From Ruoffia tabacinasalis (GTDB lineage: Bacteria; Bacillota; Bacilli; Lactobacillales; Aerococcaceae), in contig NZ_JBHSHQ010000049.1 in NCBI RefSeq assembly GCF_042652985.1, positions 9,326 through 73,325 of the forward strand: DNA of 64,000 nucleotides. The letters run 5' to 3'. A program made the position numbers and the translations under genes. Shown here piece after piece: positions 1-7,708 of this stretch. Numbering within the stretch: position 1 is the stretch's first letter; every line of letters starts with the position of its first letter. The notes under the pieces are model-generated. The model saw only the letters and a program-made list of their open reading frames with translations. It made no database searches and was not told the DNA's origin.

Positions 1-420
1 GGGACATCACCATCTAATGAAGAGGGTTGGAATGTTGGGGTTCAAGACCCTGATGAAGTACGTGGTGAAATTGTTGGGACTCAACGTGTCATAAATGCAG
101 CCATTGTTACAAGTGGAATTTACGAAAGATATTTAGAAGTAGACGGCACAAAATACCATCACATAATGGATCCACGTACAGGATACCCTTTAGATAATGA
201 GATTTCAGGTGTAACTGTCTTTGCACCAACCTCTTTTGATGGTGACTCTTATTCGACAGCCTTATTCTTAATGGGCATTGAAGAAGGTATCGAGTTTATT
301 AATTCAAAAGATGGCTTTGAAGTAGCTTATGTCGATAAGGAAGGTGGCGTACATCTTTCTGCTGGTATAAAAGATAGTTTTAATTTAACGAATGAGGAGT
401 ATTACATCGCCGATGAATAA
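1..420 (+). CDS. apbE: FAD:protein FMN transferase (ApbE family), 3' part only
   Basis: The window opens inside this gene: frame 1 is open from base 1 to the TAA at 418-420 (139 codons), so the start and signal peptide lie upstream. The ApbE signature HHIMDPRTG is at 157-183. The family moves FMN from FAD onto Thr/Ser of target flavoproteins, usually outside the membrane in Gram-positives. The stop overlaps the likely start of menA by 8 bases, so the two are translationally coupled. In Listeria the ApbE-type FmnB sits beside a MenA-type enzyme (DmkA) in the extracellular electron transfer locus, which suggests that role here; that is inference because the rest of the locus is off-window. Confidence 0.93.
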   Translation, partial: GTSPSNEEGWNVGVQDPDEVRGEIVGTQRVINAAIVTSGIYERYLEVDGTKYHHIMDPRTGYPLDNEISGVTVFAPTSFDGDSYSTALFLMGIEEGIEFINSKDGFEVAYVDKEGGVHLSAGIKDSFNLTNEEYYIADE

Positions 421-1357
421 AATAAATTTAAAAATATTTTTAGAATTTGTCGAAATTCGAACAAAAATAGCTAGTTTTTTCCCAATGATGGTTGGTTTTT
501 TATGGACAGGTTACTATTTCAAGGAATTTAATTGGTTGAATTCAATTATATTTTTCCTAGCTGCGACTTGTTTTGATATGACGGTAACAGCGATTAATAA
601 TACATTGGATTATCACAAAGCCTTGGATAATAACTATAAGGAAGAGCAGAATGTGATTGGTAAATACAAATTAAATTACCGCACGATGGTCATAATTGTA
701 TTTATCCTATTAGCTATTTCGCTGATACTTAGTTTATATCTCGTTTGGTTAACAGATCCAATGCTCTTGTTGATCGGAGCTTTGTTATATTTTATTGGAA
801 TAATCTACACATTTGGACCGTTACCTATCTCACGGACACCTTACGGGGAGATTTTTTCGAGTTTAACGATGGGATTCGGTATCACTTTTCTGGCGGTATT
901 CATGACCCGCTATGAAGTACTGCTTTCAAGTGAATGGACTTGGACGAATTTAGTATTGAATATCGGTTGGTTTGATATTCTTAAGATATTTTGGTTCAGC
1001 TTGCCACAAATATTTTTAACAGCGAATATTATGCTTGCCAATAACACCCGAGATTTGGATACAGATATTCAAAACGAACGACGGACGTTAGTTTACTATA
1101 TTGGTAGACCGAACGCGATTCGCTTGTATCAGTTCCTTAGCTTTTTACCATGGGTTGTTTGGATGACTTATATTATTGCTGGTTTATTCCCATGGTGGAC
1201 GATTGTTACTTTAGCCGTTGGCTATGTTCATTATCAAAGTGTGATGCGATATACGGAAAGAATTCCACAGCCAATTGCCTTTAAAGAAGCTATTCAGAGT
1301 TTTATATTGTTTTTAAGTATGTATGTCATTGTTTTATTTGTTTTATTGTTAGTATAA
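413..1357 (+). CDS. menA: UbiA-family prenyltransferase, probable 1,4-dihydroxy-2-naphthoate polyprenyltransferase
   Basis: A 314-residue multi-spanning membrane protein of the UbiA superfamily. It has the two Asp-rich, Mg-diphosphate-binding motifs: NNTLDYHKALD (residues 62-72) and ANNTRDLDTD (209-218). MenA enzymes attach a polyprenyl chain to dihydroxynaphthoate to make demethylmenaquinone. I chose the ATG at 413 because GAGGAG lies 13 bases upstream and the N-terminus then reads MNKINLKIFLEF; an in-frame ATG at 392 has no ribosome site. It overlaps apbE and ends at a terminator. Pairing with apbE suggests the quinone may serve flavin-based electron export rather than ordinary respiration (inference). 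No other men genes are in the window. Confidence 0.88.
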   Translation: MNKINLKIFLEFVEIRTKIASFFPMMVGFLWTGYYFKEFNWLNSIIFFLAATCFDMTVTAINNTLDYHKALDNNYKEEQNVIGKYKLNYRTMVIIVFILLAISLILSLYLVWLTDPMLLLIGALLYFIGIIYTFGPLPISRTPYGEIFSSLTMGFGITFLAVFMTRYEVLLSSEWTWTNLVLNIGWFDILKIFWFSLPQIFLTANIMLANNTRDLDTDIQNERRTLVYYIGRPNAIRLYQFLSFLPWVVWMTYIIAGLFPWWTIVTLAVGYVHYQSVMRYTERIPQPIAFKEAIQSFILFLSMYVIVLFVLLLV

Positions 1358-1360
1358 AGA

Positions 1361-1397
1361 CAGCCTCGATTTTATAGAAAATCGAGGCTGCTTTTTT
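1361..1397. terminator. Bidirectional Rho-independent terminator between menA and the DUF1801 gene
   Basis: A perfect 13-bp stem (1361-1373 with 1378-1390) and a 4-base loop, followed by six T. It serves menA on the plus strand. The A-rich 5' flank means it may also end the minus-strand gene at 1396. Confidence 0.85.
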
Positions 1398-1815
1398 ATT
1401 TAGGATATTTACTTAAAGTATGTTCCATTGAGTTTTCTAACATTGTTTTTAAGACATCTAAATCAATATCAGCTAATTTATTTACGTAAATACACATTTT
1501 ACCAGTGGTGTGTTTTCCAAGTTGTGCTAGTAATTTCTCTTTGTCTTTGAAATCGGTAGCAAGGTACAAACTAAATTTGGCTTTTCTAGGGGAAAAGGCT
1601 AAATAGGATGTATCGCCTTCACGACCAGAATCGTAAACGTAATGGTAAGTTCCAAAACCGATAATATTTGGATACCACATTTGAGGTTCAAAACCAGTCA
1701 CTTCTTTAAATAAATCTAGTAAAACAAATGAATCAATTTGTTTTTGTTTTGAATCAATCGACTCAATAAATTCGACGACATCTTCACCTGTGGGTTTAAA
1801 TTTGGCTGCTGACAT
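1396..1815 (-). CDS. DUF1801 (YdhG-like) domain protein
   Basis: A 139-residue soluble protein with the layout of DUF1801 proteins: an N-terminal helix pair (VVEFIESIDSKQKQ), the MWYPNIIGFGTYHYVY core, then the AFSPRKAKFSLYL strand region and a C-terminal 'D-LK' helix. The family fold is related to the iron chaperone frataxin/YdhG group, but the biochemical role is not established. AGGAGG precedes the ATG at a normal distance. It lies 29 bases downstream of the NusG-II gene, so the two are probably cotranscribed away from menA. Family assignment is from sequence pattern; function is unknown. Confidence 0.75.
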   Translation of the reverse strand: MSAAKFKPTGEDVVEFIESIDSKQKQIDSFVLLDLFKEVTGFEPQMWYPNIIGFGTYHYVYDSGREGDTSYLAFSPRKAKFSLYLATDFKDKEKLLAQLGKHTTGKMCIYVNKLADIDLDVLKTMLENSMEHTLSKYPK

Positions 1816-1844
1816 GATAAAACCTCCATTTTATGATTAGTTAA

Positions 1845-2243
1845 TTACAAAGGCAGTATCAATTCATCTTCAGCCATTTGGCCGGTAATCTCTAACACGA
1901 GCCCGTGGGGTAGACAAATCGCAGTTTGTCCTGGTCTTTCAATCCAACCTGTTCTAACACCAACTTGATCAGGACTATTATCTTCTTTAATACGAGCTTG
2001 GTTATTATTGATTTCGATAATATTGTACTGGTTATCGTTTGGATAATATGTCTTTTCGACTTCTAATCCTTCGGATAATGGGAACTCATCTACAACTTCA
2101 CCGTGGATCTTCACTATCGCAACGGCATCTCCTGAATCATTGAAATGAGCATTCGTAATGACATTTGGAATAAAAGAAATGATAATTGATACGATAATAA
2201 ATACATAATCAAAGGGTTTAAAGTAGCTTAATATTTTTCTCAT
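1845..2243 (-). CDS. NusG domain II (NusG_II) family membrane-anchored protein
   Basis: 132 residues from the chosen start. A single N-terminal membrane segment (around DYVFIIVSIIISFIPNVI) is followed by an extracellular beta-rich domain of the NusG_II type, with conserved Gly/Pro residues near the end (TGWIERPGQTAICLPHGLVLEI). The ATG at 2241-2243 has an AGAGAGGTAGG ribosome site; an ATG nine codons upstream lacks one. Stand-alone NusG-II proteins often lie beside ApbE and a Gx-type transporter gene in Firmicutes flavin/electron-transfer loci. That matches the apbE-menA pair about 500 bases away, although this gene points the other way. Molecular function is unknown. Confidence 0.75.
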   Translation of the reverse strand: MRKILSYFKPFDYVFIIVSIIISFIPNVITNAHFNDSGDAVAIVKIHGEVVDEFPLSEGLEVEKTYYPNDNQYNIIEINNNQARIKEDNSPDQVGVRTGWIERPGQTAICLPHGLVLEITGQMAEDELILPL

Positions 2244-2403
2244 GGGACCTACCTCTCTATTGCAAAGCAACGAATCTTTACTTATTGTATAAAAAAAATA
2301 CGGTTTTATCTAGCTTTTTAGAGGAAAATTTGATACTATAACGTATGTGCGAAAATTACTATTTGAAATGCATTAAATTATTTATAGATAAGGAGATTTT
2401 ATT

Positions 2404-3021
2404 ATGAACTTAAAAGCAGAACTTAGAGAAACAACTGGCTCAAGTGCTTCACGCAAAGCTCGTGCTGAAGGAAAAGTGCCTGTATCTTTATACGGTAAAA
2501 CAGTAGAAGCAACTTCGCTTTTAGTAGATCGTCGTGATTTCGAAGCTTTATTAAAAGAAGAAGGTACTAACGCGGTATTCAATTTAGATTATAACGGTGG
2601 TACTCAAAAAGTATGGTTAAAAGACTATGAACGTGCAGCGTTAAAAGACGAAATGTACTCAATTGACTTGGAAGCTATCTCTGCTGACCAAACATTAACG
2701 GTAGAAATTCCATTATACGTTGTTAATGATGAAACAATTGAAGAAGGTATCGTTGAAATCGTTGAAAACGAAATTACTGTTGAAACTAAACCAGATACAA
2801 TCCCTCAATACTTTGAAGTGGATGTTAAAGGCTTAGAAATCGGTGATACTTTAACTGTAGCGGATATCACTCTTCCAGAAGGTGTAGAAATTATGATGGA
2901 AAACGATGCAACAATTGTTTCAATCTCAAATCCTACTGAAGAAGCAGAAGACGTAGATCCAGATGCAGAAGCAGCTGAACCAGAAGTAATTGGTGCAACT
3001 GAAGAAGCAGAAGAAGAGTAA
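2404..3021 (+). CDS. rplY: 50S ribosomal protein L25/general stress protein Ctc
   Basis: A 205-residue long-form L25 (CTC type). The N-terminal 5S rRNA-binding L25 domain spans residues 1-~90 (ETTGSSASRKARAEGKVPVSLYGK). A TL5/CTC C-terminal beta domain follows, and an acidic tail rich in Glu/Ala runs from about residue 180. It binds 5S rRNA at the central protuberance of the large subunit. AAGGAG lies upstream of the ATG. It is transcribed alone from the 2271-2403 gap and ends at the hairpin at 3040-3066. The acidic tail is common in long L25 proteins. Confidence 0.95.
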   Translation: MNLKAELRETTGSSASRKARAEGKVPVSLYGKTVEATSLLVDRRDFEALLKEEGTNAVFNLDYNGGTQKVWLKDYERAALKDEMYSIDLEAISADQTLTVEIPLYVVNDETIEEGIVEIVENEITVETKPDTIPQYFEVDVKGLEIGDTLTVADITLPEGVEIMMENDATIVSISNPTEEAEDVDPDAEAAEPEVIGATEEAEEE

Positions 3022-3039
3022 TCTTCAAATAATTCTATT

Positions 3040-3066
3040 AAAAGACACGTTCTATACGTGTCTTTT
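3040..3066 (+). terminator. Rho-independent terminator of rplY
   Basis: AAAGACACGT (3041-3050) pairs with ACGTGTCTTT (3056-3065) around a 5-base loop, and the 3' arm runs into a T tract. It sits between rplY and trmL, so trmL needs its own promoter or read-through. Confidence 0.85.
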
Positions 3067-3112
3067 TCTATCTAGACATTCACCAAATTACGTGAAGAAA
3101 GGGAGGATTCCA

Positions 3113-3640
3113 TTGAAAAATCATATTGCTTTATTTGAACCGTTGATGCCTGCTAATACAGGGAACATCTCAAGAACATGTGCGGCAACTAATTCAACGC
3201 TCCATTTAATTCATCCACTAGGATTTTCAACCGATGATAAAATGTTGAAACGTGCTGGCTTAGATTATTGGCATAATGTTGATATTGTCGAGCATGATAA
3301 TTTAGAGGCATTTCTTTCATACGTTGGTGAACGTAAACTGTATTTAATTACTAAATTTGCACCTCAAATTTATTCTGAGGCAGACTTGGCTCAAAATGAA
3401 AGTAATGAGCAATTCTTCCTATTCGGAAAAGAAACAACGGGTCTTCCTATTGAGTTGATGGAAGCGCATAAAAATGACAGTTTGCGAATCCCAATGAATG
3501 ACGAACATGTACGGTCACTTAACTTATCAAACACAGCTAATATCGTTATATTTGAAGCTCTACGCCAACAACAATGGCAAGGGCTAGAGGCAATTCATCA
3601 TTATGACGATACTGACAAAGCGAAAGACTTGAATTGGTAG
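3113..3640 (+). CDS. trmL: tRNA (cytidine/uridine(34)-2'-O)-methyltransferase TrmL
   Basis: A SPOUT-class methyltransferase of 175 residues that 2'-O-methylates the wobble base of leucine tRNAs. The trefoil-knot motifs are clear: N-terminal LFEP-PANTGNISRTC (residues 7-23), FGKETTGLP (104-112), RIPM (125-128) and RSLNLSNT (134-141). The start is a TTG at 3113 with GGGAGG 6 bases upstream; longer readings would begin inside rplY or its terminator. The length fits the family (about 150-180 residues). It is followed at once by the promoter and T-box of serS. Confidence 0.93.
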   Translation: MKNHIALFEPLMPANTGNISRTCAATNSTLHLIHPLGFSTDDKMLKRAGLDYWHNVDIVEHDNLEAFLSYVGERKLYLITKFAPQIYSEADLAQNESNEQFFLFGKETTGLPIELMEAHKNDSLRIPMNDEHVRSLNLSNTANIVIFEALRQQQWQGLEAIHHYDDTDKAKDLNW

Positions 3641-3646
3641 GATTGC

Positions 3647-3674
3647 TTGACTTTATGGCGGGATAATTTATAAT
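3647..3674 (+). promoter_or_regulatory. SigA-type promoter of the serS T-box transcript
   Basis: TTGACT at 3647-3652 and TATAAT at 3669-3674, separated by 16 bases. It lies just after the trmL stop and just before the T-box leader. Confidence 0.8.
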
Positions 3675-3679
3675 ATGAT

Positions 3680-3928
3680 TAAATGAGAAACGAATAGTAT
3701 TTGAGATAACTGTTAAGAGAAGTGATGGTTGGTGAGAATCACTCAGTTTAATCAAAGAATCCACGTTTTATTCAGCCTACGAAAGCGCGATTAAGTAGTG
3801 CCGGCCTCACCGTTATTGAATTTAAGAGCAAGTAAACTTACTATTATTGGGTTTATTTGAACTTGGGTGGCACCGCGAATGAGAACCTTTCGTCCCATGA
3901 ATTATTCAGGGACGGAAGGTTCTTTTTT
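3680..3928 (+). promoter_or_regulatory. T-box riboswitch, serine specific, controlling serS
   Basis: Stem I can be folded by eye. AAACG pairs with CGTTT below the specifier loop, TTTGA with TCAAA above it, then AACTG with CAGTT, and an apical GTGAT/ATCAC hairpin. The 5' side of the specifier loop holds the usual AGTA. The 3' side reads GAA-TCC-A (3757-3763), which puts the Ser codon UCC in the canonical place. The T-box sequence GGGTGGCACCGCG is at 3865-3877. A 14-bp terminator stem (3883-3896 with 3909-3922) and six T follow. Uncharged tRNA-Ser should favour the antiterminator and raise serS expression. Confidence 0.93.
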
Positions 3929-3977
3929 ATGGCTATTTTTAATAAAATTAAAATTTAATATCACAGGAGGAAATAAT

Positions 3978-5267
3978 ATGTTAGATCGTAAAATGTTAAG
4001 AGATGACTTTGATTTTGTCGCAGAAAAACTTGCAACCCGAGGTGTGGAACGTGAGGTATTAGAAAATTACCGCGACTTAGACGCACAAAGAAGAGAATTA
4101 ATTGCTCAAACTGAAGAAGCGAAACAAACACGTAACGAAACTACTGAGAAAATTGCTCAATTAAAACGCAACAAAGAAAATGCGGATGAGCAAATCAAAG
4201 CAATGCAAGAAATCGGGAAAGAAATTAAAGCGATGGATGACAAGTTAGACGCGATTCAGACTGACTTAAATAATATTGAATTCACATTACCTAATATTCC
4301 ACATGAAGATGTGCCAGTTGGTGAAGATGAAGACGATAATGTTGAAATCCGCCGTTGTGGAGAAATTTCAGAATTTGATTTTGAAGCATTAAATCATTGG
4401 GATATTGCTGAAAACTTAGGTATCTTAGACTTCGAACGTGGAGCAAAAGTTGCCGGTGCGCGTTTCGTATACTATGTAGGTCTAGGAGCTCGTTTAGAAC
4501 GTGCTGTTTATAACTTTATGTTAGATACTCACGGGAAAAATGGCTACCGCGAAATGATCACACCTTATATGGTGAATGAAAAAGCAATGTTCGGAACTGG
4601 ACAATTCCCTAAATTTAAAGAAGATGTATTTGAGTTAGAAGGGGACCGTAACTTAACTTTAATTCCAACGGCAGAAGTTCCATTAACGAACTACTATGCT
4701 GATGAAATTCTTTCATTAGATCAATTACCTGTACACTTTACAGCATTTTCACCATCATTTAGATCAGAAGCTGGAAGTGCTGGTCGTGATACGCGTGGAT
4801 TAATCCGTATGCACCAATTCCATAAAGTTGAATTAGTTAAACTTGCTCGTCCGGATGAATCATATGCAGAATTAGAAAGCATGACTAAAGATGCTGAAGG
4901 TATCTTAGAAGCATTAAAAATTCCATACCGCACAATTGTCTTATCAACTGGAGATATGGGATTCGCTGCCGCTAAAACGTATGATATTGAAGCATGGATT
5001 CCAGCTCAAGATACTTACCGTGAAATCAGTTCTTGTTCAAATACAGAAGCTTTCCAAGCTCGCCGTGCAAAAATCCGTTACCGTAACGAATATGAAAAAG
5101 TAGAACATGTTCATACTTTAAACGGTTCAGGATTAGCAGTAGGCCGTACTGTTGTAGCAATCTTAGAAAACTACCAACAAGCAGATGGATCTGTGAAGAT
5201 TCCTGAAGTACTTGTACCATACATGGGTGGCATTACAGAAATCACTAAAGAAAATGCTATGGGATAA
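3978..5267 (+). CDS. serS: Serine--tRNA ligase
   Basis: A class II synthetase of 429 residues that charges tRNA-Ser (and tRNA-Sec where present). The N-terminal long coiled-coil arm, residues ~25-105 and rich in Glu/Lys/Gln, contacts the tRNA variable arm. The catalytic core follows, with motif 2 (FRSEAGSAGRDTRGLIR-x-HQF, from about residue 260) and motif 3 (LNGSGLAVGRTVVAILE, from about 375). The ATG at 3978 follows AGGAGG; longer readings run back through the T-box terminator and are not credible. Controlled by the upstream T-box and ended by the hairpin at 5284-5334. Confidence 0.97.
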   Translation: MLDRKMLRDDFDFVAEKLATRGVEREVLENYRDLDAQRRELIAQTEEAKQTRNETTEKIAQLKRNKENADEQIKAMQEIGKEIKAMDDKLDAIQTDLNNIEFTLPNIPHEDVPVGEDEDDNVEIRRCGEISEFDFEALNHWDIAENLGILDFERGAKVAGARFVYYVGLGARLERAVYNFMLDTHGKNGYREMITPYMVNEKAMFGTGQFPKFKEDVFELEGDRNLTLIPTAEVPLTNYYADEILSLDQLPVHFTAFSPSFRSEAGSAGRDTRGLIRMHQFHKVELVKLARPDESYAELESMTKDAEGILEALKIPYRTIVLSTGDMGFAAAKTYDIEAWIPAQDTYREISSCSNTEAFQARRAKIRYRNEYEKVEHVHTLNGSGLAVGRTVVAILENYQQADGSVKIPEVLVPYMGGITEITKENAMG

Positions 5268-5283
5268 TTAAATTAAGTTAAAT

Positions 5284-5334
5284 AACCGAAAACCATAACT
5301 AAGTCGTGTGCTAAGTTATAGTTTTCGGTTTTTT
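5284..5334 (+). terminator. Rho-independent terminator of serS
   Basis: A long stem: AACCGAAAACCATAACT pairs with AGTTATAGTTTTCGGTT with one mismatch, around a loop of about 13 bases. The 3' arm runs into six T. Confidence 0.85.
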
Positions 5335-5355
5335 GTTTTGGGGTTTGGGTGGGAT

Positions 5356-5467
5356 GGGGCGTCGTGAGCTGGCGCGACACTCCGTATTTCGATTTGCTGT
5401 CCATCGCGAGTCGGCACGACACTCCGCATTCGCATTTCCGGTCCGTCACGCCACCTCACGACGCCCC
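5356..5467. repeat. GC-rich intergenic element: tandem 42-bp repeat bounded by a 13-bp inverted repeat
   Basis: Two adjacent imperfect 42-bp direct repeats occupy 5364-5405 and 5406-5447. They agree at about 31 of 42 positions by eye and share the core CGACACTCCG. A third degenerate partial unit follows at 5448-5467. The element is bounded by GGGGCGTCGTGAG (5356-5368) and its perfect reverse complement CTCACGACGCCCC (5455-5467). It is far more GC-rich than the surrounding sequence. No open frame with a ribosome site was seen. It lies between the convergent terminators of serS and uppP, a place where small dispersed repeats are tolerated. Confidence 0.75.
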
Positions 5468-5484
5468 TTAAGAGCCCATTTTAT

Positions 5485-5528
5485 AAAAAATAACCCAGCT
5501 AATTGCCATTAAGACAATCAACTGGGTT
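5485..5528 (-). terminator. Rho-independent terminator of uppP
   Basis: On the minus strand, AACCCAG (from 5528) pairs with CTGGGTT (to 5492), extended inwards with a few mismatches, and a T tract follows (complement of A at 5485-5490). Confidence 0.8.
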
Positions 5529-5541
5529 TATAAATTAAATA

Positions 5542-6381
5542 TTAAAACTGGAACAGCGAGTAAAGTATAACGATTGCACCTAATACGATACGATATTTAC
5601 CAAAGCCAGTAAAGTCATTACGTTTCAAGTAGTTCAGTAAGAATTTAATTGCAAATACTGAAACAATAAAAGCAACAAACATTCCGAATAATAAGTAAAT
5701 CCATTCAACTGTTGTGAATGCGAAACCTAAGTCTAGTAGTTTAACTAAACTTGCACCAAACATAGCTGGGATACTTAAGAAGAATGAGAACTCAGTCGCA
5801 ATGTGACGAGACGTTCCAACTAATAATCCACCGATAATCGTAGAACCTGAACGAGATGTTCCAGGAATGATAGACAATGCTTGGAAGATTCCGATTTTAA
5901 AAGCTGTCGCAAAAGATAATGAATTAAAATCAGTCACTGTAGCTGCATGTTTAGATTCACCGGTGCGTTCAATCCAAATAAAGATAATCCCGTACACAAT
6001 CAGTGCAATAGCAACAACAATCGGATTATAGAAGTATTCATCCATATAATCTTTTAAAGCAAAGCCGAAGATTGCAACTGGTATGCTTGCGAAAGCCACT
6101 TTAAACCAAAGTACCCAAGTATCCTTACGCTCCACTGAAGTTTTCTTTGGTGAAAATGGGTTTAATTTATTAAAGTAAAGTAAAATTACTGCGAAAATTG
6201 AGCCTAATTGTACAAGTACTAAAAAGACCTCAACGAATTCTGAAGATAAATTCAAAGGAATTAAATCTTCTAAGATAATCATATGTCCCGTACTACTTAT
6301 CGGTAGCCACTCTGTGATCCCTTGTACCACACTCAGGACAAATATTTTTATAAGTTCAATAATATCAATCATTTGATCCAT
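5542..6381 (-). CDS. uppP: Undecaprenyl-diphosphate phosphatase UppP/BacA
   Basis: A 279-residue polytopic membrane enzyme that dephosphorylates undecaprenyl diphosphate to recycle the lipid carrier of wall synthesis; overproduction gives bacitracin resistance. Both signature motifs are present: GITEWLPISSTGH (residues 21-33, with catalytic Glu and Ser) and PGTSRSGSTI (about 170). The ATG at 6381 follows GAGAGGATAGG and gives the usual family length; the upstream ATG at 6432 would add 17 uncharacteristic residues. Single gene with its own terminator. It serves the same lipid cycle as mraY and murG in this window. Confidence 0.95.
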   Translation of the reverse strand: MDQMIDIIELIKIFVLSVVQGITEWLPISSTGHMIILEDLIPLNLSSEFVEVFLVLVQLGSIFAVILLYFNKLNPFSPKKTSVERKDTWVLWFKVAFASIPVAIFGFALKDYMDEYFYNPIVVAIALIVYGIIFIWIERTGESKHAATVTDFNSLSFATAFKIGIFQALSIIPGTSRSGSTIIGGLLVGTSRHIATEFSFFLSIPAMFGASLVKLLDLGFAFTTVEWIYLLFGMFVAFIVSVFAIKFLLNYLKRNDFTGFGKYRIVLGAIVILYSLFQF

Positions 6382-6496
6382 GTTTCCTATCCTCTCTAGA
6401 AATTTATTCAATCCATTATAACGTAAATTCACTAAAAAAGTATAGTATCCATGATAAAATCGAATTTAAACGTTTTCGTCAAAGAAAAATAACAGC

Positions 6497-6527
6497 AAAA
6501 AAAGCCAAACTGAAATGGTTTGGCTTT
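6497..6527 (-). terminator. Rho-independent terminator of the lactonase gene
   Basis: A 10-bp perfect stem (AAAGCCAAAC at 6501-6510 with GTTTGGCTTT at 6518-6527). On the minus strand it leads into seven T. Confidence 0.85.
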
Positions 6528-6546
6528 GAATTCATTATTTTGTTAA

Positions 6547-7575
6547 TTAAGCTGAGGCGATGCACACACACTCAGGTGCTAGTGTATTATTTTGAATAAA
6601 TGTTAATTGACCTGTCTCAGCGTTACGGTCAAAGACAGAAATATGATCTGTATCTTGGTGAGCAACTAGAACAAATTTTTCAGTTTCATCAATATTGAAA
6701 TCACGAGGGATTTCACCGTTCGTATCGATTTCTTGAATTTTCGTTAAAGCTCCACCATCTTCAGAAATTTCAAAGACTGTTAATACATTATGGAAACGAG
6801 TTGAAACATATAAGAAGCGGCCATCATTCGTAATACGAATTGCAGCGCCGGCAGATTTTTCAACATGTTCTTCAGGAATATTTAATTGCGTTTCAACGGC
6901 TGCCATTTTACCCTCAGCGTCTAATGATACAACGGTTGTTGTGTTTGCTAATTCACCGATGATGTATGCGTAGGGTTCTGTTGGATGTAATACTAAATGA
7001 CGTGGACCCGTTCCAGGAGTTAATTTAATCTCGCTAGAAGGAGCTAAAGTACCGTCTTCAGCGATTTCATAAGTTGTAACGAAATCTGTCCCTAAATCAC
7101 AAACAAATAATAAGTTTTGCGAATCATTGAAATCAGCATAGTGAACGTGAGACGAGTCTTGGTTTTCATGAACACTTGAACCAGAATGTTCAACGGTTTG
7201 AATCACATTTAACTCTTCACCGTCTAATTTGAATACATCAATCACTCCAGCATGGTAGTTAGATACATAAATAGTTTGACTACTTTCACGGTAACTCACG
7301 TGACAACCACTACCGTTATCACCAAAACCACTAGCAAATTTGTCCCAAGTACCTTGGTCGTTCTTTTTGAAAGATACGATTCCACCTTGGTCATTTTCTT
7401 TATGAATCGCAAAAAGCAAATCCTTAGCTTTAGATAAAGCCACAAAAGTAGGGCCGTTTAATTCGCTAATTAAACTTGGATCTGAAAAAGCGCCTTCTTT
7501 GGCATCGAATTCTACTTGATGAATTCCTTTATTGTCTCGTTTTGTATAGCCACCTAAAATAAATGTTTGAGTCAT
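6547..7575 (-). CDS. pgl: Lactonase family beta-propeller protein, probable 6-phosphogluconolactonase
   Basis: 342 residues built from repeated blade-like strands, typical of the seven-bladed YbhE/YkgB lactonase family (LLFVCDLGTDFVTTYEI, GPRHLVLHPTEPYAYI, GRFLYVSTRFHNVLTVFEI). The pattern 'GPRH' followed by 'HPT-P-AY' marks the family. Characterised members hydrolyse 6-phosphogluconolactone in the oxidative pentose phosphate pathway; related ones act on other lactones, so substrate is inferred. The ATG at 7575 follows GGGAGG. It is monocistronic and divergent from the AI-2E family gene. Cytosolic: no signal peptide. Confidence 0.85.
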   Translation of the reverse strand: MTQTFILGGYTKRDNKGIHQVEFDAKEGAFSDPSLISELNGPTFVALSKAKDLLFAIHKENDQGGIVSFKKNDQGTWDKFASGFGDNGSGCHVSYRESSQTIYVSNYHAGVIDVFKLDGEELNVIQTVEHSGSSVHENQDSSHVHYADFNDSQNLLFVCDLGTDFVTTYEIAEDGTLAPSSEIKLTPGTGPRHLVLHPTEPYAYIIGELANTTTVVSLDAEGKMAAVETQLNIPEEHVEKSAGAAIRITNDGRFLYVSTRFHNVLTVFEISEDGGALTKIQEIDTNGEIPRDFNIDETEKFVLVAHQDTDHISVFDRNAETGQLTFIQNNTLAPECVCIASA

Positions 7576-7708
7576 TTGATATCCTCCCAGTATATTAATA
7601 CATAAAGTATAGCATAGATGAGTAAAATCATGAATGAATTAGATTCTTGAGTTTTTTTATTAGTAGTGTGTTAAAATATCATTATCTTAAGTCATTGGAG
7701 TGAATTTT

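Noticed and set aside
3680..3928. tRNA-like gene
   Set aside because: The stems and the GGGTGGCACCGCG sequence identify a T-box leader; no cloverleaf or CCA end is present. The same holds for the leaders at 42700, 55456 and 57256.
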